Assembly: GCA_025201375.1 (NCBI GenBank) | Contig: JAIWZP010000015.1 | Span: 372,001-436,000 of the forward strand | Reading direction: 5' to 3' | DNA from: Gongronella butleri | Taxonomy: Eukaryota; Mucoromycota; Mucoromycetes; Mucorales; Cunninghamellaceae | DNA length: 64,000 bases | Part shown: piece after piece, positions 34,046 to 45,251 of the stretch | Layout of the letters: each line of letters begins with the position of its first letter | Numbering within the stretch: position 1 is the stretch's first letter | Notes under the pieces: model-generated | What the model saw: the letters and a program-made list of their open reading frames with translations, nothing else | Told to the model about the DNA's origin: nothing | Databases searched by the model: none | Made by a program: the position numbers and the translations under genes

Positions 34046-35365
34046 TTCAGGCATTGAAATGATAGCAGGCGTCAGTTTTTGCCCACTGCGATTAAAAATG
34101 GACGGATCAACCACGTTATTTGCATGTAAATTCCTGCTTTTATGCATTTTATCAGGCGTCGATGGCTATAGAAGCGTTCTTTTTTGTTTATTTTTTAATA
34201 CATTAAATCCTTGATCAAAGCGGCAAAGGTGTAGTGCCAATGCACCATAGAGTGACTTTTTTTTTTTTAAATTTAAGCAATTTATTAGATAGGGTATTAT
34301 TGAGAATGAGCCATTTCTTTTGAAAATCATTGTATCAAAGGAAACTCACTGCTGGAACACGTATCCATGACAAGCTACAAGGTGCCACATGAAACACTGA
34401 TGTTGCAGCACGCGGACATACAGTACCAAATGATTGTTGTTTACGAACAGAAGCATGCTCTTCTTACATGTCTATTGTTTTTTCCTCCAAAAGTCGATTT
34501 TGCAATACAGTGTGCGGTGTGGCAGCATTTGCACAATTCTGTATCTGTTTGCGGTGGCTATCGATATCCAAGCGGCTTATTGAAGTTGTAATCAAGATGT
34601 GGCAATCAGAAGAATGACCCTCTTTGACTGATTTATCGTGTTATCGACATGCTCTGCTCTTCTCAAGTGGGCGCCCTAGCCTCCTTTTTTTAAATCGTGA
34701 TCTTCAAAGTGTTCTCAATGATCGGCAGCTTGTGATTGGCGTTGCTGATCACCCATGATCCATGATCGGCACACGGCAGCAAAAAAAAAAAAAAAAGAGG
34801 TACCGTGACAAGTCTTTGTACTCCTAGAAAAAATGGAACGCGTCCTCATCTCAATGCATCATAAATTGGCAATGCCGCACTTTCATGTCGAGACAAAGAA
34901 ATACAACTCAGGGGCAGGCCTTTCAAAACCAAGGAGGCCGTTCATTACTCTTTGTTGCCAGCCATTTCGCGGCAAAAACGCGAATTGTGGATGAATCCGT
35001 ACCAAAGTTCATGGTCTACCTTTGCCCAGGTCGATGAGAACATAAGGAAATGAGAAGAGAGAGGGAAATTGTGGAAGTTTGAGTGAATTGGAGTCATATT
35101 GGAGGAGCTTTTTTTTTTTTTTTTTTTTTTTTGGCAGGAAAAAGGGAGGGTGTGTGCTTCGGTGTCTCCGCTGCAAGGCATAAAATGGAAGGGTCAATTC
35201 GCGCATTTTTTTTCATTCTTTTCGTCCTTTTTTTTCTTTCTTTCTTTGCTTCCCTCCACCCCGGCCCCCCTTTCTCTTTGTCCCTGCCCAGGTTTACCCT
35301 TTCACCTTCTCTTTTTTTCCCGTCTCTTGTTGTCGTGCTTCTTTTCTCCCTCCTCCCACACTTGT
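34046..35365. other. Intergenic upstream of WDR48
   Basis: No gene recognised. Contains a T22 tract (35110-35131) and a long pyrimidine-rich leader (35200-35360) that ends a few bases before the WDR48 ATG. Confidence 0.45.
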
Positions 35366-36409
35366 ATGAAGTCTCAAACACATCGCAAGGTCTCATACGT
35401 TATACGACAAAGCAATGAAAGCAAAGCACATTGCCTGGGGGTCAACTCCTTGGCTCTAAATCCGCATGTCATCTATGACCCGTCCACTCTAGAGGATGGG
35501 ACGAGCGGTGCCGAGGCCGGTGTGCTGTATTCTGCTGGCAGAGACGGCGTGGTTGCCGGCTGGAAGCTGCATTTACCCGTAACAGCGACAAACGATGCAT
35601 CCTGGTCCCTGGATCGTGAAACGCCCGTAAGACCGCCTTGTCGCTCGCATCCTTTTTCGACTCAGGCACCTCATTTTCCACGTGTTTTACTTGTTTTAGG
35701 CGGACAAGACAGCGACGTGCGACGTGTTTTCGCAAATGCACACGGACTGGGTCAATGACATTGTCATTTGCAACCAAGGCGCCAATGGTAAAAAAAAAAA
35801 AGGGCGGGAAATTGGAGCTGGGCTGAGGCGCGCGCGCCCCTCCGCGTCGCCAAGTTTGCTTAGCAACTTTTTTTTTCTTTTTCTTTATTAGTTGTCTCGG
35901 CATCTGCAGACAGAACCGTGAAAATCTGGAACCCGCACAGCGAGCACGATCAGCAAACCCACACCGTCGGCTGGCACGCCGACTATGTAAAGTGTCTTGC
36001 CTATGCTAATCAGGCTGGCTGGGTCGCGAGCGGCGGCCTGGACAAGCGCATCAACATTTGGGATCTCGAAAAGCGCGAGCCAGTGCTGTCCATGCAGGCC
36101 GGCAATATGAACATGAACATGAATATGGAAGTGCCAACCGCGGATGGTAAAAGCAGCACAATTTCTTGGCTCATCGGCCCATCGCGCTAGGCGTTTTTGC
36201 TCATTTCCCTTCCTTTTCTTGTCGTCACATAGGTGCATCACATGGACATTCATCGAAATCGTCTATTTATGCAATGGCCGTCAATCCCACAGGGTCTCTT
36301 TTGGTGACTGGATCGCCGGAAAAGGTAAAAATGAATCTAAACCTTGGACCGAGCGCCGTTTTTTTGTTGCCGCCCTCGGGAAAATCGTATTTACCCATGC
36401 ATCTGTGCT

Positions 36410-36440
<31 letters not shown>

Positions 36441-39383
36441 GTTGTATAGGTCGTGCGTGTTTGGGATCCACGGTCGGGCAAGCGCATTAGCAAGCTGACA
36501 GGCCATACCGATAATATCCGTGCCCTGTTGATCAGCGACGATGGCCAATATGTAAGCTAGTAGCTGGATCATCCAATGACCTGGGTACAAGTGGCTCATT
36601 TCTTTCTTTCTGTCTCTCTCTTGCTCCTCAATTAGGTTCTGTCGGGCTCGTCGGACTCGACCATCAAGCTCTGGTCCATCAAAGCGCAGCGCTGCCTCAC
36701 CACGTACGAAACGCACATGGACTCGGTCTGGTCCTTGTTTTCCGAGCATCCCGACCTCAAGACATTCTATGCCGGCTCGCGCGACGGCCTTGTCACCAAG
36801 ACCGAGGTGCCTAGAGACGGTGCAAGCGACATCAACGAGGAAAGCGAGTGCATTGGCCTTTTCAAGGAGCAATCTGGCGTCGGAAAGATCGTCGTGTACG
36901 ATGACACGTACATCTGGACCGCGACATCAAGCTCCAGCATCAACCGATGGGTAAAAAAAAAAAAAAAAAAAAAAAAGAGACGCGTCGCGCATTCCCCCTT
37001 TTTTTTTATGCGTGACGTACCTTTATCTGAATTTTTTCTTCTTTTTTCTAGCTGTCTGTTCCCTCTCGCGCCAATCGCCAGGTGCTGCAGCGGTCCAGTT
37101 ATAACATGGATATCCCGTCGTCTGCCATGGTCAATCTGCCACCGGCGCAATCCATGTACTCGCCACAGGTCCAAGAACATTTTATTACAAACGACAGCCT
37201 GACCTTGTATGCCGGGTCGGTCATGTCCATTCCCATGAGCTACAAGGACGACGACGACGAATCCATCGAGTCGCTCACGCCGCTGCGCGACCAGCCGGAC
37301 CAAACCATCCATGGCACACCCGGCATCACCGCGCATCTCGTGCTCCAGAACCGACTACACGTTTTGACAAAGGATACGACGGGCGAGGTCGCCCTTTGGG
37401 ACATTGTGCGCGTAAGGAAAAGCAAAAAGCCCCAAAAAAAGAGCCCAATCTTTCGCGTGTGTACTCAATTTGCTCCTTTTGCACGTTTATTATTTTGGGT
37501 TTCATGTAGTGCAAGCAAATCAAGAAGTTTGGGGATCGAAATTTGGAAGATGTGGCTCAAGAGATTACCGGCCTGGAAAATTTCCCATCGTGGTGCTCCG
37601 TGACGACAAAGATTGGGGTAAGACGCGCCGGCGGCTGGAAAAAAAAAACGTGAATTGACGCGCTTTCCCCCTCCCCTCTTCCCTTTTTTTTTGATTTTCA
37701 TCGCAGGCCATCACCGTGCAGCTGCAAGATTCTAATTGCTTTGATTGCGAGATGTATGTCGACCAAATTCAAGACATTGGCGACTATGAATACCGAGAAG
37801 ATCAACGAGGTAAAGTGGGACAAACTCAAAAAAGACGAAAAAATAGCCCGCAAGCAGCCCCTGACCCTCTTTTTTTTTTTTTACTTCATTTTTGTACGCC
37901 TCCAGTGAATCTTGGCAAATGGCTGTTGACGAATCTATTTGCGCCGTTTATCGATGCACAAGTGCAAAATCAAGACAACGAGTTTGACGACGATGACGAT
38001 CGCGTGCAATACCGGCGCATTGAGTCGACGACGCCTTCCATCCACCATCAGGAGATGCCGCCTGCGTCGGCTGCCAACACGGTGCCAAGCACGCCATCTT
38101 CCACGGTGCCTCCAAACACGACCAATGCCTTTGCGCCGTCCATGACGCCAATTCAGCCGCCTGACACGGCTTTGACGTCGCCACGCCCTCGATCGTCCGG
38201 CGGCGCCCTCTCGCTCGCATTGAACGCGAATCACCACGATCATGCGTCCGGCACGACGCCCACCACGGATTATTTCTCATCGCAGCCGTCGTCATCCACG
38301 TCGTCCCCGCTCCAGCAGCCCCCTGCCGCGACAACCGTGCCATCCACGCCTACATCGCCCTCGCAGTCCAATTTCATGAATCGCCTGCGCAATTTGTCGG
38401 TCAAGAGCAAGTCAAAAGTGCCTATCACCCCCGGCACCGTCGCTGTAGCCACAAATACACCCTTGGTCGCCCCAAATGCCACCGCAACAGACGAAAAGGC
38501 CGAGGACGCGTCCGACGACGAGCACCAGCGGCAACAGAGCAAGCCGCCATCGCATACGCCCCTCACCACTGTAAGTGTAAGATGCCAAGACAAAAAAAAA
38601 AAAAAAAAAAAGGAAAAACAAGCTCAATTTCTTGCCGTTTTTCTAGTCGCGTCAACCTTCAACGACCTCTGTTGGCGACATTCGTTCCAATGGCGTGGAT
38701 GGCCACTCTCATCGTTATACCCCATCGCACGTCGAAGATTTCCCACCGCTGCAAATCCCGCCTGACACCAGCGTGTTGATTGCTGAAGAGAGTGCCGAAG
38801 CATCCGGCACGATAGACTTGTACCGCGGCAACGTGTGCTCCCTTGGCGACGACCATGCACTGATTGTCAAGGCTGCACCGACGTGGCTCTTGACATTTTT
38901 GCTTCATGTACGATTTGATTCCAAATTTGCACCGCAAAATAGCGCTCATCTCGCTCTTTTTTTTTTTTTTCTTCTTTCTCCATAGAACAAAATACCAACC
39001 AAAGATCTGGCCAAGCTGACCTTTATTCTCAAGCCGCATGACGACTGCGATTTGCCAGAATTACCGGGCGGGTAACGTGGAAAACGCCTTTTTTGATTTT
39101 TATACGCGCTGACACGTGTTTTCTTCGTTCTCATAGGCCCAATAATCGACTAGTCGCCAATCGTGTGCTGCGCATCCGAAAATTATTACAATATGCCGTG
39201 GAAAAGATGAGATTGGATGCGCCTCATGGTGCCGACCAGCTGGAAATGCTCTGTGGCGACACCGTGCTTGAGCCGACCATGACCCTCGCGTCCATACGGC
39301 AGCACATCATGAAGTCCAATGGCGACATTCTCTTGTCGTACCGCCCAAAGACGACCCAGCCATTGTCAGTGTCCGATCCTTAA
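35366..39383 (+). CDS. WDR48/UAF1-like WD40 activator of ubiquitin-specific proteases
   Basis: WDR48 binds and stimulates USP1/USP12/USP46-type deubiquitinases (Duf1 in yeast). Start at 35366 gives [20 protein letters not shown], aligning with the family N-terminus (K-V-x-Y-V-I-R). About twelve exons. WD repeats are visible as [51 protein letters not shown] and [19 protein letters not shown]. The conserved [18 protein letters not shown] motif follows the propeller. A Pro/Ser/Thr-rich insert (about 560-780) precedes the C-terminal DUF3337 domain ([19 protein letters not shown], then [19 protein letters not shown]). Two introns open with GT fused to more than 15 A or contain T20-plus tracts. 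AATAAA lies about 85 bp after the stop. Confidence 0.95.
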
Positions 39384-39597
39384 GCCTTTTTTTTTTGTAC
39401 GTGTGCCCCCCTGCTGCTTTCCCTCTTTTTTTTTTTTTTTTTTTGCACACTTTTTTTTTTGTAATAAAGGCGCTTTCGAACATTGTTCTTTTTTATTTTT
39501 ATGCTTGGATGGCCTACATTGCATCAATTGGATCAATGGGGGGTAGAGGAGCTAGTAAACGGGATGAAACAAGCCGCAATTCACAAACAGAGCGAGC

Positions 39598-41362
39598 CTA
39601 CTCGTCAGACAACACGTCACGGAACACCAGGGTCATGCCGTACGCGTACACAATCTCAACAATTTGATCCTCGTCGTCATCGTCGCCAAGGATATCAGTC
39701 TCTTCGATTTTCACATTGAGACGCGCGATTTTGCCATAGACAAACATGACCATCATCGCGTACATCTTGTTCAAGACGGATGCGCCACACGCGCTCGTCA
39801 TCGTGGCCGTCGCCGCCCGTGTCGTAATAGTCGTCACAGCCAATGCTGTTCACATTCTCAATGGGAATGTCCTGTTCGACATACTCCATCTTGGTTAGCA
39901 TCAGCATTCGTGTCCACGTCTCGCGCTTGAGCAACATGGCGCGTCGCTGGATCTCCTTGGCCGACAGCGCGTCACCGACCATCAAAACGCGCACAATCTG
40001 CAGCAACGCGCAGTCCAATGCCGTTTCGATCTCCGCCTCTGCGTACCGCTGCTTCATCAGCGCCCACAAAGGGGCCAATGACAATGTGTACTTGACATCC
40101 GGGCCGTACTCGCCCACAGGTGCTTGAATGATGCCATCCACCTCAAGATCACGCAAGCAAAAAGTCAAACCCTCACACAAAAGACGACGACGCGTCGCCA
40201 TGTCCTGACCCAAGTGGAGGGCGACAAAGCCAAGCGTCGGATCCGAAAGCAACGCGTCCTCAAGATTGTCGTGCGTCATGGCTTGGCAAACACACACAAA
40301 AAAAAAGTGCGTCAGTGCGCGTCAAAATGATGTTTGCAGGCAAACCTAACCTGTTCACGGTTGTTTTGCAGCCACGTGTTCTTGAACAGAGTGGCAATCA
40401 CGCGTGCGGCAATAGGATCCATGGCTTTGATCGCAAAAATCTCCAATGTCTAGAAATAACGCGTATAAGCGTCATCATTTAAGCAGCATGTCTCTTTTCT
40501 TTTACCGTGCATAGCAGGTAAAGATTAAATTTGCGGAAATTGAGGGCGTAAAACACGGTGCTCACTTGCATCTCCTAACGAAAATAAAAAAAAGGCGAAT
40601 TGATGATCGTCCAAATGAGCATGTGTTAAAATGGTCGAGTTGGCCGTCATTTTTACCTGATCATCGTTGCCGTCAGATATCACAATCACCGGATACGCGT
40701 GAACGGGCACCAAATAGCCACTTTCAATCATCGAATAGCACACTGGAGCGCACAATGGCCGAGCAAAAAGGGTAAACAAAAAAAGCGTGAGTGCGCAAAT
40801 TGGAATTCATTGGCTAAGAAGAATCTTACCAGGGCCATCCAAGCCGTCCTTGACCATACTGTCCAGTGTCATGCGGCCATTGTCGTAGACAGCCTTGGTA
40901 ATGTCGACGCCCTAAAAAAAAAAAAAATAAAAAAAAAGGATGAAAATGGCCACCCACTAGTCTCATGTCTCTCATTTTAGCTGCCAACCTTGCCATCAAA
41001 GGCTCGCATTGCAGTGTCCATTAGGGCAACCTTGCCGGGACGCGCCAATGTTGCATTCATGTTGAGAGAAAACGACAGCGGCTTCACATCGACTTGCTGC
41101 GCTGTCGGTTCATTAACACAGCAGACATTGTGCTGCACAAGCGTCGTGATAACCTTGTCCACCTCTTGGCGCAGCATTTCAGTCGCTAGCATTAAGTCTT
41201 CACACGTCGCGTCGCCGAGGTCAATGAGTTTGGACACCAAGGCCTGCAAAAATGAAAGAAAAATTACGACGCGTCCGACGTGGTACAATGCGCACTCACC
41301 GATGCATCATCACCAAACTCCTCCTTGACAAACATTTGGTACGCAATATCAAGCAGATTCAT
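39598..41362 (-). CDS. RNA polymerase III subunit RPC3/RPC82 (apparent frameshift near the 3' end)
   Basis: RPC3 belongs to the Pol III-specific initiation subcomplex and is built of winged helices. ATG at 41362 opens MNLLDIAYQMFVKEEFGDDA, then VSKLIDLGDATCEDLMLATE and VITTLVQHNVCCVNE, the first winged helix. Later exons give YDNGRMTLDSMVKDGL and SMIESGYLVPV. Next is STVFYALNFRKFNLYLLCTT, typical of RPC82, and the last long exon begins AMTHDNLEDALLSDP. Near 39778 the frame breaks: VWRI is in one frame and VLNKMYAMMVMFVYGKIARL in another. No plausible intron separates them. The shift could be a sequencing error or a real lesion. The 3' end converges with WDR48. Confidence 0.75.
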
Positions 41363-41797
41363 GGTCGTAAAACAAGGTACAAAGATTGAAAATGAAAAAA
41401 ATCAAGAAAAAGGGGGAAATGGGGGAAAGAAAAAAGCCAGCAATGATCAAGCGGAAATGCGACACCGATCCACTTTCCAGTGGTCACGTGGGTCCATGCA
41501 CAGCTAGAAAAAGGGAATTGGTGGCCTTATTGTTCACGCCCCTGGGTTTTTACACGCAGCACCCATCTCACTGCAGAAAAAAAAAATGTGAGCAGCCAAT
41601 CAAAACCAATGTCGCCCATTCCTAAACTTACCTTTATTCAATCCAAGAAAAAAAAAAAAGAGAACTAAACCTGTCAAAAAAAAAAAAGTGATGCGTCAGG
41701 ATCACATTAGCCTTTTCGTTCGCGCATTGACTTACAAAGTGAGGCAGAGACTCCAGCTCGCCACATGGGCACCAAGAAGAGGTGGTGTGGCAAGCTA
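41363..41797 (-). other. Fanzor 3' flank / RPC3 promoter; candidate omega-RNA region
   Basis: Only 435 bp separate the Fanzor stop (41798) from the RPC3 ATG. Known TnpB/Fanzor guide RNAs overlap or follow the 3' end of the nuclease gene, so such an RNA, if present, would lie here on the minus strand. Just past the stop a short open stretch reads WCPCGELESLPHF and ends in a consensus donor GTAAGT (about 41745), so a 3'UTR intron or extra exon is possible. Poly-A runs interrupt the rest. Confidence 0.3.
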
Positions 41798-44700
41798 TCA
41801 TTGCCCCGGCCGCGGCCGAGTTTCATTCGGCCCGCGTGGAAAAGTCGCTGTGTCAAAGTTGCCTTGATATCTTTCGTGGACGATCATGAACAACCCTTTT
41901 GCCAAGATATTACGCGCTGCGTTGACATCTCTGTTCCATTTGGTGCGGCATGTGGAACACATGAGCACCGAGTACAAGGAACGTTCGGTGTCAACAGGCG
42001 TGAGATGGCTGAGGGAGCGTGCGCCGCATGCAGAGCACACCTGGGACGTGAGGAATTCCGATATGTTGATCATCACGAGGCGGCCTTGTGCATTGGCACC
42101 TTGATATAGCCTTTTGATGCGGCCAGGCAAGCCTGCTTGCGTGCGGCGGCCTTGGAACACTTGGCTGTCAAGAGTGGCGTCTCCATAAAACACGAGTGAC
42201 GGACGACGATCTCGGGCGCGCTGCGCAGAGGGACGCCATTTGGCCGTGCTACAAAATACAGGGCAAGACAGGGGATCAACGCAAGCCCCTTTTTTTTCGT
42301 TTTCTTTTTTTCTTTTTTTTTCTTTCATTTTTTACCTTGATAGATTTTCCTCGCTTGTGATCGTCCGGGGATCCTGCGTTTGGTATTTTTTGCCTCCGTG
42401 GATCAAGATGTTGACCGCCTCCGCGTCCATTTTTTGTGTAGCGCGACGGATCTCGAAGCGCGCCTTGTTGTATTTTAAAGAATAATGTCGCAATAGGTCG
42501 TCCAGGTGTGTGTTGATGTAGACGAGGTAATCATGCAGCTTGTCGAGCTGAGTGGTGCGGGGGCTTGGCATCTGCGACTCCACGAGCTTGATGCCTGACT
42601 TGCGCTTCCATGTCTCCATTTTCGTTTGCTGTTGGTGTTGCGCGACGCGATACTCCATGGACGACAGCTGTCTGACTTGGTGAGGGCTCTTGACGGATGG
42701 CACAGGCGCGTCTCGTGGCACATGCATCACCGGTGCGAAATAGCGGCCATTGAGCATGTTGTCTTGGGCCATCAAGGGGTATTCGTACATGGATGGCTGG
42801 GCTCCGTCCGCCGCAACAATCAGGTCTCGTTGTCCAGGGTCCAATCCCCATATTTGGAAATAGGCGAGTTCCCATGGCTGGAAGTCTGAGAGATCAAGCA
42901 GCGGTAGCTGCGGAAGTGGCGCCTTGGACTTTGCGTAGAGCAAGGAGATCCTGTGACCATCCGTGTGGCACACAGAGCGTGGTGCCATGCGCGGCGGATT
43001 GCTAAAAAAAAAAAAAGACAGAAAGAAAGAAAAGAAAAGGAAAAAAAAGCAGAATGAGCATGACGCGTGCAATGGACGCGCTTTTTTTTTTTTTTTTTGA
43101 GCTTGCCTTGATAATGCGTGGGCCGACACAAGTGCTGCTGGCGCAAAAACGCGGTTGAAGCAACCCTGTTTGGGTCTGATGGGGATGCCGGCGGATGTCA
43201 AAAGCGTGGACAATGATTCGTCATCAAGGGTGATATGGATGCGGACGAATGACGGGGTTGGTGATGGTCCGAACACTCTGAGTTGCCTCGTGGCAGGGCT
43301 CGCCTTCCCATAAAGACATCGCGCTAGCATTGAGCGATCCGAAGTGTTTCCCCATTGCCGGACTTTGTTTGACCAATACAGACGCTTGCGGGCTTGTGCC
43401 ACGACGGTCGACAGCTTGTGCAGGGCATTTGTGCCCAAATGGCGCCATGGCTGGGGATCAAAGGCTTGTCGTCTCGCAATGGCTGCGCCGTGTGCTTCAT
43501 CTGTGTCGTCATCGTCGTCGTGAAGGTGGTCGTCATGCGGTGGGTGATAAGGTGGCTCGGCGTTGATGGCCGAGACAATGGCCCTGGCCAAGCGGCGGCG
43601 CTGTGGGCGTGTCAATTGCAGGCGAAGCTGATTGAGTTGTTGGAATGCAAATGGGCGGTCGGCCTCAAATAGCATCTTTGTCGATTGGCGCTGGATAAAA
43701 TCGTTGTGCTCCTCGGCGTACTCATCAACCATCAAAAGGTAATGCAGAAACAGGTGCGGCTTGCGTGTGATGAATGCCATGTCGATGCGGCCCACTGGCG
43801 GGATCGTCTCGCGCGCCTCTTGCGCAATGCCTTGAAGAATGGCCAGCGTCGCGTCCTCGCCCAAACTGCGCGCATTGGCCCATGCGTCCCAAGCTTCGTG
43901 CTCGCCTTCTGTCTTTTCAAGCGCGTATACACTCCAAATCGTCTCAAGATCAATTCGCAGGCCTTGTCTAACTTGTTCAACGGCGTGTTGGACTCGCTCC
44001 TCGTTGATGTAATCCACATTTGGCGCGGGGTGCTCCTCCGCGAGCTTGCATTGCTCAACGATCAGATGGCGCGCATATGCGAGGGCATGACCATGCTTCA
44101 GATTCTAGAAGAAAAAAAAAAGATGAAAATCAGGAACAAAAAAAAAAAAAAAGAGAGGAGAGAGAGAAAAAAAAAGGCCCTACCGACAGGTGGCCGTGTA
44201 ATTGGGCGGCGAGGCAATGCATCAGCCGTGTGTGGAATGTTTCGACGACGAAATTGATGTGGCCCGTGGCTGTCTGCTTGTTGAGATGGTTGAGTGTGGT
44301 GGCATATTCGCGTGTGCCATGGATGCCGCCAAGGCGAGAGATCTGGAGAGCCGGGTATTGTTGTCGGAATTGCAGGAAGACGCGCAAGATTGTGGTCGAG
44401 TGATGGGCGATGACGGCGGCATTTGTGATAGCCTTGCCCAAAAAGAGCTGCTGCACCGCATGGTAAAAGTGTGGGTCAAAGATGTACGGGTGGAGAGGAA
44501 GATGGGCGTCGTGGCAGACGAGGATAAAGTACTTTGTAAACGCCATTTGAAGGAATCGCATCCGCGTGGCATACAAGCAGACGTCACGGATCACTGCGAC
44601 GAGTCTGGACGCTTGATCATCCGGGAGATTGACCCGAAGCACCCTGTTGAGCCTGCCCACACGGGCGCAAGTAACATTGGCGCCAAGAATATCAAGAAGG

Positions 44701-45251
44701 CGCGTCTTCTTTGATGTTTTTTGGACGCGTTTGGCTTGTGGGCCAAGAATCCGCTGCTGTTGGGCGTCGCGCCGGCCGTCCTGTTCCTCGCGTTTCGTGG
44801 TTGCCGACTGCTTCTTCATGAGACTACGCTTTTGCGCCATACTTGACGACTCTACAAAGAAAAAAAATATGAAATTGGGCCATTTCTCATTCCCAACCCC
44901 CCACTCTTTTTGTTTTGTTTGCTTTTTTACCTGCTACAGGTGTGTCGCTATCGTCCTCTCCCCCTGCGACTTCTTGTTGCGCAGTGCTGTGTTCATCTTG
45001 CGTGTTGCGGTCTTCTAAAGCAGCTATCGCCTGCTGGACAGCAGCGGCAATGGCTTGAACTACAACAAAAACGATCCTATTAGCACTTGCCTTTGAACAA
45101 AAACGCGCACCGGCTTCTTTTTGCTCTTTTTTTTTTTTTTTTTACCTTGCTGTTCAAGTTTATCCTCTCGCTTCTGTCGGATAATGTCTCGCGCTTTCAT
45201 AAAGCGATAGCCCCCATCGGGGGGACGGCGTGGGGGAGGGGGATCAGCCAT
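41798..45251 (-). CDS. Fanzor1-type (eukaryotic TnpB/OrfB-like) RNA-guided DNA endonuclease
   Basis: Fanzors are eukaryotic relatives of TnpB that cut DNA guided by an omega-RNA. Six exons: 45251-45146, 45059-44931, 44851-44184, 44104-43107, 43001-42336, 42248-41798, exactly 1006 codons with phase kept at each junction. The split RuvC domain shows Asp688 (WGLDPGQRDLIVAAD), Glu920 (INISEFLTS, the Fanzor-style alternative Glu) and Asp963 (WNRDVNAARNI). The zinc ribbon is Cys927/930 and Cys953/956 (CSACG...CSTCR). Intron 4 uses a GC donor (GCAAGC). Residues 1-110 are a charged, coiled-coil-like extension; 110-630 is a long recognition-type region without a named domain. No inverted repeats or transposase were found beside it, so it may be domesticated or a remnant of an element. 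Nuclease activity and guide RNA are inferred. Confidence 0.9.

Noticed and set aside
39775..39800. Mini-intron (about 25 bp GT-AG) restoring the RPC3 frame
   Set aside because: Far shorter than any other intron here (about 40 bp minimum) and no branch-site-like sequence; an indel is simpler.
44840..44840. Fanzor start at the ATG at 44840
   Set aside because: Two upstream exons join it in frame with good splice sites, so 45251 is preferred, though initiation at 44840 remains possible.
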